Positions 40,449 through 49,574 of a stretch of DNA of 64,000 bases are shown piece after piece. The DNA is from Gemmatimonadales bacterium (lineage in GTDB: Bacteria; Gemmatimonadota; Gemmatimonadetes; Gemmatimonadales; GWC2-71-9): the NCBI GenBank assembly GCA_041390145.1, contig JAWKQM010000005.1:189296-253295 (forward strand), given 5' to 3'. Every line of letters starts with the position of its first letter. Position 1 is the first letter of the stretch. A program made the translations under genes and the position numbers. The notes under the pieces are model-generated. The model was not told the origin of the DNA and searched no databases. It was given only the letters and a program-made list of their open reading frames with translations.

Positions 40449-41306
40449 CTACGCCCCCGCCTGCATCAGGTGGACGAATGCGTCCTCGAGGTCAGGCTCC
40501 ACCGTGCGGGCCGTCGAAAAGGGCTGCGCGTCGGCCACCACGCGCGCGTGAACGCCGTCCGTCTGCCGGACCGCGCGCGTCACCTTCAGCCGCCCTTTCA
40601 CCTGTTCGTACTCGGCGGAGGGGACGACCGCCTCCCAGACCCGACCGCGCGCCGACTGCAGCAGCGTTTCGGGGGCGGCGCAGGTGACCAGCCGTCCCTC
40701 CCGCATCACCGCAATCGTGTCGGCAAGCGACTCCACGTCGGAGACGATGTGCGTGGAGAGGAGCACGAGCTTTCCCTGGCCGAGGTCGGTGAGGAGGTGT
40801 CTGAACCGCACCCGTTCCTCGGGGTCAAGGCCGGCGGTCGGTTCATCCACAATCAGGAGGGCAGGATCGTTGAGCAGCGCCTGGGCGATGCCAAGCCGCT
40901 GGCGCATGCCGCCGGAAAAGGTGGCGGCGGGGCGGTGGGCCACCGAATGCAAATTCACCGTCTCCAGCAGCTCGTCGACGCGGCTCCGGGAATGCACCCC
41001 CTTGAGCCCCGCGAAGTAACTCAGGAACTCGAAGGCGGTGAGGTTGTCATAGACGCCGAAATCCTGGGGCAGGTAGCCCAGCTGTCGGCGGAGCGTCTCC
41101 GGCTGCTTCAGGATGTCCACGCCCTGAAAGCTGATCTGGCCGTCGGTCGGTCGAGTGATGGTGGCGACCATCTGCATCAGCGTCGTCTTCCCTGCGCCGT
41201 TCGGACCGAGCAGGCCGACCACGCCGGCCTTGAGTTCCAGGGAAACGTCGTTGACGGCGGTGACACCGCCGGAGAAGCGCTTGGTGACGTGGGTGAGTGT
41301 GAGCAT
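40449..41306 (-). CDS. ABC transporter ATP-binding protein
   Basis: A 285-aa ATPase with Walker A GPNGAGKTT (residues 34-42), signature FSGGMRQRLGIAQALL, Walker B LLIVDEPTAGLDPEE and the switch LLSTHIVSDVESL. It fits the ABC-2 export subclass and pairs with the following permease. The C-terminal 60 residues may sense or regulate. Confidence 0.93.
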   Translation of the reverse strand: MLTLTHVTKRFSGGVTAVNDVSLELKAGVVGLLGPNGAGKTTLMQMVATITRPTDGQISFQGVDILKQPETLRRQLGYLPQDFGVYDNLTAFEFLSYFAGLKGVHSRSRVDELLETVNLHSVAHRPAATFSGGMRQRLGIAQALLNDPALLIVDEPTAGLDPEERVRFRHLLTDLGQGKLVLLSTHIVSDVESLADTIAVMREGRLVTCAAPETLLQSARGRVWEAVVPSAEYEQVKGRLKVTRAVRQTDGVHARVVADAQPFSTARTVEPDLEDAFVHLMQAGA

Positions 41307-41315
41307 GTCGGAAAC

Positions 41316-42722
41316 CTAACGGAGTTCCGCCCGCGCCTTCTTGGCGCTCCCGACGGCATACGTGCCGGCGCCCGCCACCACCAGCAACAGGCTCAATCCC
41401 ACCACCTTGCCCACATACCGGCCCGGATGCGCTTCGCCTTCGGGTGGAATGGCCGCCAGGACAATGGAAATCAGCGATGTGGCCAATCCCATCACGCCGC
41501 AGAGTATGGCGACCGGCTTGCCGCCGGGTACGCGCATGACGTCCGGACCGGCGGGCTCCTGTTGCAGCCGAATCATCGCGGCGAACATCGTGAGGTAGGG
41601 GAGGAAGAAGGCGACGATGCCGAGGCTGACGAGAATCTCGTACGCCTTCTTGGGGGTTTCTCCCGCCTGGCCGAGGATGGCGCAGATGAGAGCGACGCCG
41701 GCCTGGAGCAGGAGCGCCACGTACGGCGTCCCGAAACGCGGGTGCACCTTCCCGAAAGCGCGGGGGAGGTAGTTGTCGATGCCGGCCACGAACGGCAATC
41801 GGGCCGGCGCCGCGAGCCAGGCGCTGACCCCGCCCAGCGTGCTCACGACGATCAGGAAGGCGGCGAGGGGTGCGAGGCCCGTCACCCCGAGCCGGGCGCC
41901 GGTGGCGGTGATGGCGTCCATGATGCCCGAGAGGCCGGTGACCTCGGCGCGGGGCACCGCGACCAGGATCGCCAGTGTGCCGAGGATGTACAGGGCCGCG
42001 ATGACGACGCCGGCGATGGCGATTGCTCGCGGGATGGTCCGACGAGGATTCTCGATTTCCTCACCCATGAACGAACCGGCCTCGAGGCCGCTCAATCCGA
42101 ACGCGATCGTGGCCCAGAAGATCAGGTCCTTGAGGCCGGTGCCGGGCAGGAGGCTCGCGGGTGTGATCGGCGTGGCGGAACCGTATTTCAGGCCGACAAT
42201 CAGCCCCATGACGATCAGGATGGTCAGGGCGAGCCAGCTCGCGATGGCGCCGATGTTGTTCAGCCACTTGCCCACCTGGAGCCCGACGATGTTCAGCACC
42301 GTCGCGAGGGTGAGCCCGCCGAGCGCCACGGCGATGAAGTACGAGGGGCTCTCCTGCAGGTGCTGGAACCGGGCGCCGAAGAGGTAGAGCGCCGAGCTGG
42401 CCGTGAAGTAGAGCAGGCCCGGGAGATAGGTGAGGTTGGCACCCCAGTAGGTCCATCCCGTCATGAACCCCGTGAATTCGCCGAACGCCTGCTTGGTCCA
42501 GACGTAGATGCCGCCTTCGTCCGGATACCGCGACGAGAGTTCAAGGACCGTGAACGCCAGCGGGATGAACAGGGCCACGGCGGCGATGATCCACACCACC
42601 AGGGCGCTCGGGCCCGCCGCCGCAGCCACGGCCACCCACCGCATACCCACCACGGCCACTACATAGAAGAGCACCAGGTCGCGCAGGCGCAGGACGCGAC
42701 GCAGTCCGGAAGGCTCGGACAT
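41316..42722 (-). CDS. APC-family amino acid permease
   Basis: A 468-aa secondary transporter with about twelve helices. The start LRLRDLVLFYVVAVVGMRW, SSRYPDEGGIYVWTKQAFG and SFMGEEIENPRRTIPRAI match the amino acid/polyamine/organocation family. It is first of the minus-strand group and only 9 bases from the ABC ATPase gene. Substrate not predictable. Confidence 0.9.
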   Translation of the reverse strand: MSEPSGLRRVLRLRDLVLFYVVAVVGMRWVAVAAAAGPSALVVWIIAAVALFIPLAFTVLELSSRYPDEGGIYVWTKQAFGEFTGFMTGWTYWGANLTYLPGLLYFTASSALYLFGARFQHLQESPSYFIAVALGGLTLATVLNIVGLQVGKWLNNIGAIASWLALTILIVMGLIVGLKYGSATPITPASLLPGTGLKDLIFWATIAFGLSGLEAGSFMGEEIENPRRTIPRAIAIAGVVIAALYILGTLAILVAVPRAEVTGLSGIMDAITATGARLGVTGLAPLAAFLIVVSTLGGVSAWLAAPARLPFVAGIDNYLPRAFGKVHPRFGTPYVALLLQAGVALICAILGQAGETPKKAYEILVSLGIVAFFLPYLTMFAAMIRLQQEPAGPDVMRVPGGKPVAILCGVMGLATSLISIVLAAIPPEGEAHPGRYVGKVVGLSLLLVVAGAGTYAVGSAKKARAELR

Positions 42723-42812
42723 CAGTGCTCCACGGGGATATGGTTGGGGGGACGGAGCGGACTCCGCAACCTAGTGCTTCCCCGGCAGCCCCGCCAGCAC
42801 CACCACGGATGT

Positions 42813-42841
42813 TTGCCGAAGTCTTGTCACCGCAGTAGGTT
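42813..42841 (+). promoter_or_regulatory. Possible promoter of the acetyltransferase-like gene
   Basis: TTGCCG at 42813-42818, a 17-base spacer and TAGGTT at 42836-42841, in the 169-base gap between divergent genes. A transcript from here would have a leader of about 45 bases before ATG 42892, which has AAGGGA upstream. Confidence 0.35.
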
Positions 42842-42891
42842 ACAACGTTGACTCGACCGCCGAACACGTCGCACTCCAGTGAAGGGAATGC

Positions 42892-43659
42892 ATGTCCGCC
42901 GCGCGAACGACCCGAGGTCGCGACCTCAGGGCCCCGCAGCCCCCGGCCTCCCCGACCTATCGCGAGGTCGTCGATCCGGGTGATCGGGCGCTCCCCAAGG
43001 TGCACGCCCTCATCCGCCAGACCTTTCCGCCATACGAACTGGTTGGGCGGAGCGAGTGGCGCGCGTCGTTGCGGGAGCGGGCGGCGGGGCTCTGGTCCGA
43101 CAGCCGCTGGCACCTCGTGATTGCGGAACACAGGGGCGCCGTCATCGGGGTGGCGAGCGGGACCTATCTCGGCAATGTCAACGTCGGTGTGGTCGGATAC
43201 CTTGCGGTGTCACCGGCGGCTCGCGGATTCGGCGTGGGACCGAAGCTGCGCGGGAAGCTGCGTTCCATCTTTCGGGAGGACGCCAAGGAAATCACCGGTG
43301 AAACGCTTGATGCCGTGATCGGGGAGGTCCGCCGCGACAACCCCTGGCTTCGTCGACTCGTCCGCAGCGATACCGTGCTCGCCCTCGATTTCACCTACTT
43401 CCAGCCCCGACTCCGGCCGAGTGACCGGCCCGTTCCCCTCGTGCTCTATTACGAAGGGATCGCGGAGGTGCGCCAGCGCCTGCCTGCCGCCCGGGTCCGC
43501 ACGATCCTGTACAGCGTCTGGCGGAGGATCTATCGCGTGCCGCGGCCGATGGCGCACGGCGCGTTTCGACGCATGCTTCACGACCTTGATGGCCGCACGT
43601 CCATTGGCGAGATCAAGCTCAGCGACCTTCCGCCCCCCGTGAAGTCCCCCAACCATTGA
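42892..43659 (+). CDS. GNAT-fold acetyltransferase-like protein
   Basis: A 255-aa cytoplasmic protein. Residues about 65-130 resemble the GNAT core: HLVIAEHRGAVIGVASGTYL, then VGYLAVSPAARGFGVGPKLR, where the last part corresponds to the acetyl-CoA pyrophosphate loop (R/Q-x-x-G-x-G/A, here G-F-G-V-G). The rest is not recognised. Substrate unknown. Confidence 0.7.
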   Translation: MSAARTTRGRDLRAPQPPASPTYREVVDPGDRALPKVHALIRQTFPPYELVGRSEWRASLRERAAGLWSDSRWHLVIAEHRGAVIGVASGTYLGNVNVGVVGYLAVSPAARGFGVGPKLRGKLRSIFREDAKEITGETLDAVIGEVRRDNPWLRRLVRSDTVLALDFTYFQPRLRPSDRPVPLVLYYEGIAEVRQRLPAARVRTILYSVWRRIYRVPRPMAHGAFRRMLHDLDGRTSIGEIKLSDLPPPVKSPNH

Positions 43660-43701
43660 TCGCGCCCCGCCCATTCGCCCGGGTTCCCGCCGGAGGCTCT
43701 C

Positions 43702-44373
43702 ATGCGTGACCAATTTGTCCTGATCCTCGATTCACTGCAGAATTCCTGGTACCAGGTGGCGGCGTTCACGCCCCGGCTGCTGGTCGCCCTCCTGCTCATG
43801 ATCGTGGGCTGGCTGCTCGCCCGCGGGGCGGAGTGGGTCACCATCCGGGTGCTCAGGAAGGTCCGTGTCGAGGAGGCGGCGGAGCACACGGGGCTCGACG
43901 ATTTCCTGTTGCGCGGTGGTGTACGCTTCACGGTGGTGACCCTGATCGGTCGGACCATCTACTGGGGCATCCTGCTGATGTTCTCGCTGGCGATGTTCAA
44001 CCTCCTGGGCCTCACGATGGGTGACGACCTGATGGCGCGCCTGGTGGGCTATGTGCCCAACGTCGTCGCCGGGATGATCGTACTGGTCTTCGGATCGTTG
44101 GGAGCCCGGTTCGTCCGGGGGCTGGTCGAGGCCTATCTCAACAACGTCGGCGTCAAGGAGGCGAGCAGTCTCGGCGTTCTCGTCTATGGGGCGTTGCTCG
44201 GCTTCGTCTGCATCCTGGCGCTCGAACAACTGGGTATCGACGTCAGCCTGCTCGCCTCGGCCTTCCAGCTCGCGTTCGGCGGCCTCTGCCTCGGGCTTGC
44301 CCTCGCGTTCGGGCTCGGTGGCCGGGCCTGGGCGGAATCCATTCTCGACAGGACCAGGAACAACAAACGATGA
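43702..44373 (+). CDS. Small membrane protein with MscS-type TM-helix repeats
   Basis: A 223-aa protein with four or five helices (for example LLVALLLMIVGWLLARGAEW and VAGMIVLVFGSLGARFVRGL). The repeated pattern resembles the conserved TM helices seen N-terminal to some MscS channels, but the MscS pore-beta domain is absent. GGAGG lies 5 bases before ATG 43702. The end overlaps the amidohydrolase gene (ATGA). A similar protein is encoded at 62991-63668. Confidence 0.78.
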   Translation: MRDQFVLILDSLQNSWYQVAAFTPRLLVALLLMIVGWLLARGAEWVTIRVLRKVRVEEAAEHTGLDDFLLRGGVRFTVVTLIGRTIYWGILLMFSLAMFNLLGLTMGDDLMARLVGYVPNVVAGMIVLVFGSLGARFVRGLVEAYLNNVGVKEASSLGVLVYGALLGFVCILALEQLGIDVSLLASAFQLAFGGLCLGLALAFGLGGRAWAESILDRTRNNKR

Positions 44374-45200
44374 TCATCGACTGTCACGTTCACCTCAACA
44401 ACTATGAGGTGCACGATACCCCGACCCTGGACGCCTGCCTCGACAAGCTCGAACTCGAGATGCGGCGCAACCGCATCGACCAGGCCCTGGTGCTCACCTC
44501 GTATACCGTGACCCCGGGGCGCCCCGCCACGCGCACCGTGGTCGAGGCCGTCCGCGACAAGCCGTACCTGACGGTCATTGCGGGGCTCGACTACACGAAA
44601 TTCCAGCCCGACGACCTGGCGGAAATCGGCGAGTACGTGAAGTCCGGCAAGGTGCGGGGGCTCAAACTCTACCCTGGCTACCAGCCGTTCTACCCGCTCG
44701 ACCCCAAGTGGACGCCGGCTTACGAATTTGCGGCGGAGCACAAGATCCCGGTGATGATCCACAGCGGCGACACCTACTCGCCGAAGGGAAAGCTCAAGTA
44801 CTCCCACCCGCTCAACGTGGACGAAGTGGCGGTGGAGTTTCCCGCCGTCAATTTCCTCATCTGCCACCTCGGCAACCCGTGGATCCGGGACTGCATGGAA
44901 GTGGTGTACAAGAACGCGAACGTGTACACTGACATGTCGGGGCTGACCCTGGGAGAGTTCGAGGACCGGTTCGAGGTGTTCCTGCGGAAGCAGGTCTCGG
45001 AAATGCTCAGCTACGGGGTGGAGCCGGATGCGCTGCTCTACGGGACGGACTGGCCGATTTCATCGATGGGCTCCTACCTCGACTTCATGAAGGAACTCGC
45101 CATCCCGCAGAAGGAGCGTCGGTTGGTGATGGCCGACAATGCGATCGAGCTCTACGGGCTCGATCCGGACAACAGCCTGCTGAAGACGGGGCGGCGGTAG
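44370..45200 (+). CDS. Amidohydrolase-2 family metal hydrolase or decarboxylase
   Basis: A 276-aa TIM-barrel enzyme. MIIDCHVHLNNYE gives the HxH metal site; MIHSGDTY, LICHLGNPW and LYGTDWPIS (final metal Asp) complete the amidohydrolase-2 pattern. Members hydrolyse or decarboxylate small carboxylates and lactones; the substrate here is unknown. Translationally coupled to the preceding membrane protein. Confidence 0.88.
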   Translation: MIIDCHVHLNNYEVHDTPTLDACLDKLELEMRRNRIDQALVLTSYTVTPGRPATRTVVEAVRDKPYLTVIAGLDYTKFQPDDLAEIGEYVKSGKVRGLKLYPGYQPFYPLDPKWTPAYEFAAEHKIPVMIHSGDTYSPKGKLKYSHPLNVDEVAVEFPAVNFLICHLGNPWIRDCMEVVYKNANVYTDMSGLTLGEFEDRFEVFLRKQVSEMLSYGVEPDALLYGTDWPISSMGSYLDFMKELAIPQKERRLVMADNAIELYGLDPDNSLLKTGRR

Positions 45201-45300
45201 GCAGCGGCCTCCGCCTCGGGGCCGCCACGCCGGTCTGCCGGTACGCAGGTCTGAATTGTTCCGCCACAGGGAGCACGTTCACCTCGGCAGAGGAGGTCTT

Positions 45301-46692
45301 GTGTTCCGTCCCCAACATTGGATCCTCGTACTCGTCCTGGTCGCCGGCCTGTCCAGCCCCGCCGCCGCCGACCCGCTCACCGACCTGGCCCGTGCCTACG
45401 TGGCCGGCCGGACGTCGGGGGTGACTCCCGCCGCTGCCACGGCCCTGCCCAGTTACGCCCGGCAAACAGGTCTGGCCTGCAGCGCCTGCCACTACCAGTT
45501 CCTGGCGCTGACCCCGTTCGGCCGACAGTTCAAGCTGAATGGCTACGTGATGACCACGCGCCCGCTCATCCACGAGGGCGACAGTGCCAACGGCGGCAAG
45601 CTCGACCTCAGCCCCACCTCGCTCTTGTCGGCCATGCTCACCGCAGGCGTGACTCACCTCAATGAGCCGCTGCCTGACACACAGAACGACGCCGTCGCCA
45701 TGCCGCAGGAGCTGGGCCTCTTCCTCGCCGGACAGGTCTCCTCCAAGGTCGGGCTCTTTTCCCAGATCACGTATGCGGGCGCGGACGGCTCGATCGGTCT
45801 CGATAACGTGGACGTGCGCTACGCCAACCACACCAACGGCGGTATGCCGATCGTGTACGGCGTCACCCTGAACAACAACCCCACCGTACAGGATCTCTGG
45901 AACACGACGCCGGCGTGGGGCTATCCATTCATCAGCTCCGATGCCGCTCCCGGAGCCGCGGCCGCACCGGTCATCGACGGCGCCTTCAGCCAAAACTCCC
46001 TCGGTCTCGGCGCCTACACGATGGTCAACGAGCTGCTCTACGCCGAAGTCTCGGTGTACCGCTCTGCGATTCAGGGGCAGGCGGCCCCCGACGCGGCGAG
46101 CGGAGCGATCAGCGGTGTCGCACCCTACTGGCGGCTTGCCCTCCAGAAGGACTTTGGCGAGAAGTACCTCATGCTCGGGACCTTCGGGATGTACGCCAGC
46201 GTGTATCCGGACGTGCTGAGCGGCCCCACCAACGCCTATACCGACATCGGGGTGGATGCCCAGTTCGAGACTCCGCTGGGGAAGGGCAACCTGGTTGCGC
46301 GGGGCAGCTACATCCACGAGGCCCAGACCCTCGACGCGTACGTCGAGTCCGGCGATGCCACTACCGCCAGTAACAATCTCTCGACCTTCAAGCTCAACGC
46401 GACCTACTATCCCAGCCAGAAGATCGGGCTCACGGCGGGGTACTTCTCGACGACGGGGTCGACCGACCCGGCGCTCTATCCCGCCGATCCGGTGGAGGGC
46501 AGCGCGAACGGCAGTCCGAAGACGGACGGGTTTATCGGTGAGTTCGACTACAACCCGTGGGAGAACACCCGGCTGGGATTGCAGTACACGGGATATGGCA
46601 ACTTCAACGGGGGCAGCACCAACTACGATGGCTCGGGGCGGGACGCGTCAGGCAACGACACGCTCTTTCTCTTCGTGTGGCTGGCCTTCTAG
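45301..46692 (+). CDS. Outer-membrane porin-like protein with one N-terminal heme motif
   Basis: A 463-aa exported protein. GTG 45301 is chosen because AGGAGG (45291-45296) lies 4 bases upstream and a signal peptide follows (WILVLVLVAGLSSPAAADP). Next is ARQTGLACSACHYQFLALTP with a CxxCH heme site and FGRQFKLNGY, a widespread but uncharacterised pattern. The remainder has alternating beta-barrel text and ends in Phe (FLFVWLAF), as outer-membrane barrels do. A heme-plugged barrel could move electrons across the outer membrane, but one heme is few for that; this is inference. Confidence 0.8.
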   Translation: MFRPQHWILVLVLVAGLSSPAAADPLTDLARAYVAGRTSGVTPAAATALPSYARQTGLACSACHYQFLALTPFGRQFKLNGYVMTTRPLIHEGDSANGGKLDLSPTSLLSAMLTAGVTHLNEPLPDTQNDAVAMPQELGLFLAGQVSSKVGLFSQITYAGADGSIGLDNVDVRYANHTNGGMPIVYGVTLNNNPTVQDLWNTTPAWGYPFISSDAAPGAAAAPVIDGAFSQNSLGLGAYTMVNELLYAEVSVYRSAIQGQAAPDAASGAISGVAPYWRLALQKDFGEKYLMLGTFGMYASVYPDVLSGPTNAYTDIGVDAQFETPLGKGNLVARGSYIHEAQTLDAYVESGDATTASNNLSTFKLNATYYPSQKIGLTAGYFSTTGSTDPALYPADPVEGSANGSPKTDGFIGEFDYNPWENTRLGLQYTGYGNFNGGSTNYDGSGRDASGNDTLFLFVWLAF

Positions 46693-46718
46693 TACCGGGC
46701 CGACATGCCTGGTCTGAC

Positions 46719-46748
46719 AAGGTGGCGGGAATATATTCCCGCCACCTT
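46719..46748. terminator. Strong bidirectional intrinsic terminator
   Basis: AAGGTGGCGGGAA (46719-46731) and TTCCCGCCACCTT (46736-46748) form a perfect 13-bp stem around TATA, followed by T-rich sequence on the plus strand. It lies 27 bases after the heme-porin stop and 53 bases from the kinase stop on the other strand, so it can serve both convergent genes. Confidence 0.88.
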
Positions 46749-46800
46749 TTGTTTCAGGGCTCCTTCAGAGCGCCGGCGCAACGGTCGGAGGCACACCAAG

Positions 46801-49074
46801 TCACACGGGTCGACCTTCCAGTCCCAGCCGCCTGACCATCGCGGCGAACCGGGGTGCTGCACGCAGCGCGGCAAATACCGGCCGGACATTCAGCCACACC
46901 AGGTCCGTTGCGCGAATCTCGGCGGCCGTCTCGAGCGCGGTCAACGCCCCCTCGGTGTTTCCCGTTCCCAGTTCCGCCACGGCCGTCAGCACCGGCGACA
47001 GGTACCCTTCCCGCGACCGCCGCGCCAACTCCTCCACCAGCGGTGCGGCGCCGGCGCCGTTGCCTGACCGCGCCATCGCGTGGGCCTGGAAGGCGAGCAC
47101 TTCAGAGCTCCCGCCGGTCAGACCCGCGGCCCGGTCAAACGATGCGACCGCTGCCGCAATGTCCTCCGCCGCCAGTTGTGCCTGCCCCAAAAAGAGGTAC
47201 CCGGGACCGAAGGCTGGCTCCAGCTTCAGCGCCTCCTCCTGCTGCCGGATCGCTGCCTCCGGATGCCCGCTGAACAGCGCGATCTGTCCGAGGCTGCTGG
47301 CGACCGCAGGAGAGAGGGGATCAGAGGCCTTGGCGCGCTCGAGTTCGGCGCGAGCGTCCGCCGCCCTGCCGAGCGGGGCGAGGAGGTGCATGGCGTACCA
47401 CTGGCGCGCCGTGGCGTATCCCGGCTGCCGGTCGATGGCGGTCACGAAGTCCTGCTCCGCCGACTCCCAGTTCCAGTCGTACATGGCGTAGACGGAGCCG
47501 CGTGCAGCGAGCGCTGCGCCAAGGTGTGGCGAGAGTGCCAGGGCACGGTCGGCTGCCTCCCGTGCTGCCGTCATCGCGATCCGCGGTTCCTCCACGCCAT
47601 AGACGGCCTGCAGCACCCGGGCCTCGGCGACGCCGGCGTGTGCGAGCGCGAATTGCGGATCGAGCACCGTGGATACGGCGAACCGCTCCAGGCTTTCCGC
47701 GATCGAGGCACCGGTACGCCGATTGAGCGACTGGCGGCCGAGGAGATACTCGCGATGCGACTCCACATCGGCCGTGAGCGGTGTCACCATCGTGGAGAGC
47801 GGCACCGCCATCTTGACTTCGAGGGCCTCGACCACGGCGCGCGCAATGCGATCCTCGATGTCGAACACTTCCGCCATGCCCGCGTCAAACCGCTGCGACC
47901 AGATCTGGAACCCGTCGAGTCCGTTGATCAGCTGTACCGCCACTCGCATCCGCTCTCCGGCGACCCGGACGCTTCCCTCCAGAACCGACTCGACCCCCAG
48001 CCGGCTCGCCTTGGCACGGACGTCCAGTCCCGGGTCGCGCACCGCAAACGCAGAGGTCCGGGACGCCACCCGCAGGGCAGGCACCTTGGAGAGCGCATCG
48101 AGAATTTCTTCCGCGATGCCGTCGCAGAGATAGCCGTGGTCCTGCTGCGGGCTCAGGTCGGCAAAGGGCAGCACGGCAATCGTCCGACCGGTGGCGGGGA
48201 CGGCGAATTCCACCGGCGTGGTCCGCAGCGCGCCCGGCTCCTCGATGGCCTGTCGGAGTCCCTCCTCGAACTGCAGCGCGGTGGGACGCTCCGCGGGGCC
48301 CTTGGCCAGGCTGCGGCGCAGCACGGCGAGGACCCCTTCGGGGGCGTCGGGTCGGTCGGGGGAGGGAATGGCGGCGGTGGAGTGGCGGGCCAGCACGGCG
48401 ACCGGCGTCGGTCCATCGTACGGGGGCTTTCCCGCCAGCATCTCATAGAGCACGCAGCCGAGCGAATAGACGTCCGCCGCGGCGCGGGTCTCGCCAAAGG
48501 CCTGGTCGGGGCTCATGTAGGTGGGCGTGCCGAGCACAAGACCGGGTTCCGTGAGGCGGGCGTTGATGGACTCGGCATTCTCGTCACCATTCGCCAGCGC
48601 CACGCCGAAGTCGGTGACCACTGCCTCACCGCCGGGGAGCATGATGTTTTCCGGCTTGATGTCACGGTGGATCACGCCATGCTGGTGTGCGTACGCGAGG
48701 GCCCGGGCGACGTCGCGGGCGATCCCGACCGCCTCACGGACGGGGAGGCGGGGATGCTGCTCCAGCCGCTGTCGCAACGTCTCGGCGTCGACAAACGGCA
48801 TCACATAGTAGAGAAGCCCGCCGGCCTCCCCGGAGTCGAAGACCGCCACGATGCGGGGGTGGGCCAGGCGGGCCGCCATCCTGATTTCCTGCAGAAAACG
48901 GTCCCGGCCGAGCATGGCACTGAGGGCCGGCCGCATGACCTTGATGGCCACCGTACGGTCATGCCGCAGGTCGATGGCCCGGAAGACGACCGCCATGCCG
49001 CCACGCCCAAGCTCGCCCTCGATCCGGTACACGTCGGCGAGGTCCGCCCGGACAGCCTCGTAGGCGTCGGTCAC
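46801..49074 (-). CDS. Ser/Thr protein kinase with FlgO-like and TPR regions
   Basis: A 757-aa soluble protein. The PknB-type kinase domain (residues about 15-280) is complete: GRGGMAVVFRA loop, Lys45, HRDIKPEN with Asp138, DFG 155-157. After residue 290 comes RTIAVLPFADLSPQQDHGY, the segment found between signalling domains and TPRs in many bacterial regulators, then TPR-like helices from about 460 to the end. No membrane helix is seen. It starts at GTG 49074 without a clear ribosome site, 25 bases after the NTF2-like gene. Confidence 0.93.
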   Translation of the reverse strand: MTDAYEAVRADLADVYRIEGELGRGGMAVVFRAIDLRHDRTVAIKVMRPALSAMLGRDRFLQEIRMAARLAHPRIVAVFDSGEAGGLLYYVMPFVDAETLRQRLEQHPRLPVREAVGIARDVARALAYAHQHGVIHRDIKPENIMLPGGEAVVTDFGVALANGDENAESINARLTEPGLVLGTPTYMSPDQAFGETRAAADVYSLGCVLYEMLAGKPPYDGPTPVAVLARHSTAAIPSPDRPDAPEGVLAVLRRSLAKGPAERPTALQFEEGLRQAIEEPGALRTTPVEFAVPATGRTIAVLPFADLSPQQDHGYLCDGIAEEILDALSKVPALRVASRTSAFAVRDPGLDVRAKASRLGVESVLEGSVRVAGERMRVAVQLINGLDGFQIWSQRFDAGMAEVFDIEDRIARAVVEALEVKMAVPLSTMVTPLTADVESHREYLLGRQSLNRRTGASIAESLERFAVSTVLDPQFALAHAGVAEARVLQAVYGVEEPRIAMTAAREAADRALALSPHLGAALAARGSVYAMYDWNWESAEQDFVTAIDRQPGYATARQWYAMHLLAPLGRAADARAELERAKASDPLSPAVASSLGQIALFSGHPEAAIRQQEEALKLEPAFGPGYLFLGQAQLAAEDIAAAVASFDRAAGLTGGSSEVLAFQAHAMARSGNGAGAAPLVEELARRSREGYLSPVLTAVAELGTGNTEGALTALETAAEIRATDLVWLNVRPVFAALRAAPRFAAMVRRLGLEGRPV

Positions 49075-49099
49075 TTCGCGGGACTGCAGAGCGGGGAGG

Positions 49100-49498
49100 T
49101 CAGCTGCCGTCGGTCGCGTTGTTGTAATTGTAGCTGTCGTACAGGACCTTCCACTTGTCGGCCTCCTTGCGCCACACCACCAGGTACTTGGCGGAGACCG
49201 TCGGCTTGCCCGTCATGCCGAGCTTGACCACCCCGAAATCGCTGGCCAGGTCCCCGCTCTCCGAGACCACGATGCGCTCCGGGACGAACTCGAGTGACAG
49301 CCCGGGGATCTTCATCATCTCGGTCCAGTCGGCTCGGATCGCCTTGTGGCCGTGGGCGGCGGGCATGCCCGTCCAGACCAGGGAGCCGTCCTGGGCGTAG
49401 AAGGACATCACGGCCTCGAGGTCGTGCTTGCAGGCGGCCTGCCCCCACGCGACGTCCAGGTCACGGATGGCATTTTCATCGGCACTCATGGGCGGCAT
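49100..49498 (-). CDS. NTF2-like (SnoaL/DUF4440) small protein
   Basis: A 132-aa protein beginning AIRDLDVAWGQAACKHDLEAV and ending VVWRKEADKWKVLYDSYNYN, the pattern of DUF4440-type NTF2 folds with a cone-shaped pocket. The family includes enzymes and ligand binders; no catalytic residues can be named. ATG 49498 has GGAGAC upstream; ATG 49489 is the alternative. It lies between the cyclase-ATPase and the kinase genes on the same strand. Confidence 0.8.
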   Translation of the reverse strand: MPPMSADENAIRDLDVAWGQAACKHDLEAVMSFYAQDGSLVWTGMPAAHGHKAIRADWTEMMKIPGLSLEFVPERIVVSESGDLASDFGVVKLGMTGKPTVSAKYLVVWRKEADKWKVLYDSYNYNNATDGS

Positions 49499-49574
49499 CG
49501 AGTCTCCAGGGGTGGGAGTGAACTGGAAGTGTGACAGATTTTGGTGGGAAGTCAATCGGGAATGGCGGACAAGT

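Noticed and set aside
40215..42851. An open frame of about 880 codons on the plus strand opposite the ABC and APC transporters
   Set aside because: It mirrors three recognised membrane-protein genes and has no family-like sequence of its own.
47080..49227. A 715-codon plus-strand frame opposite the kinase-TPR gene
   Set aside because: Shadow of a recognised kinase; no domains.
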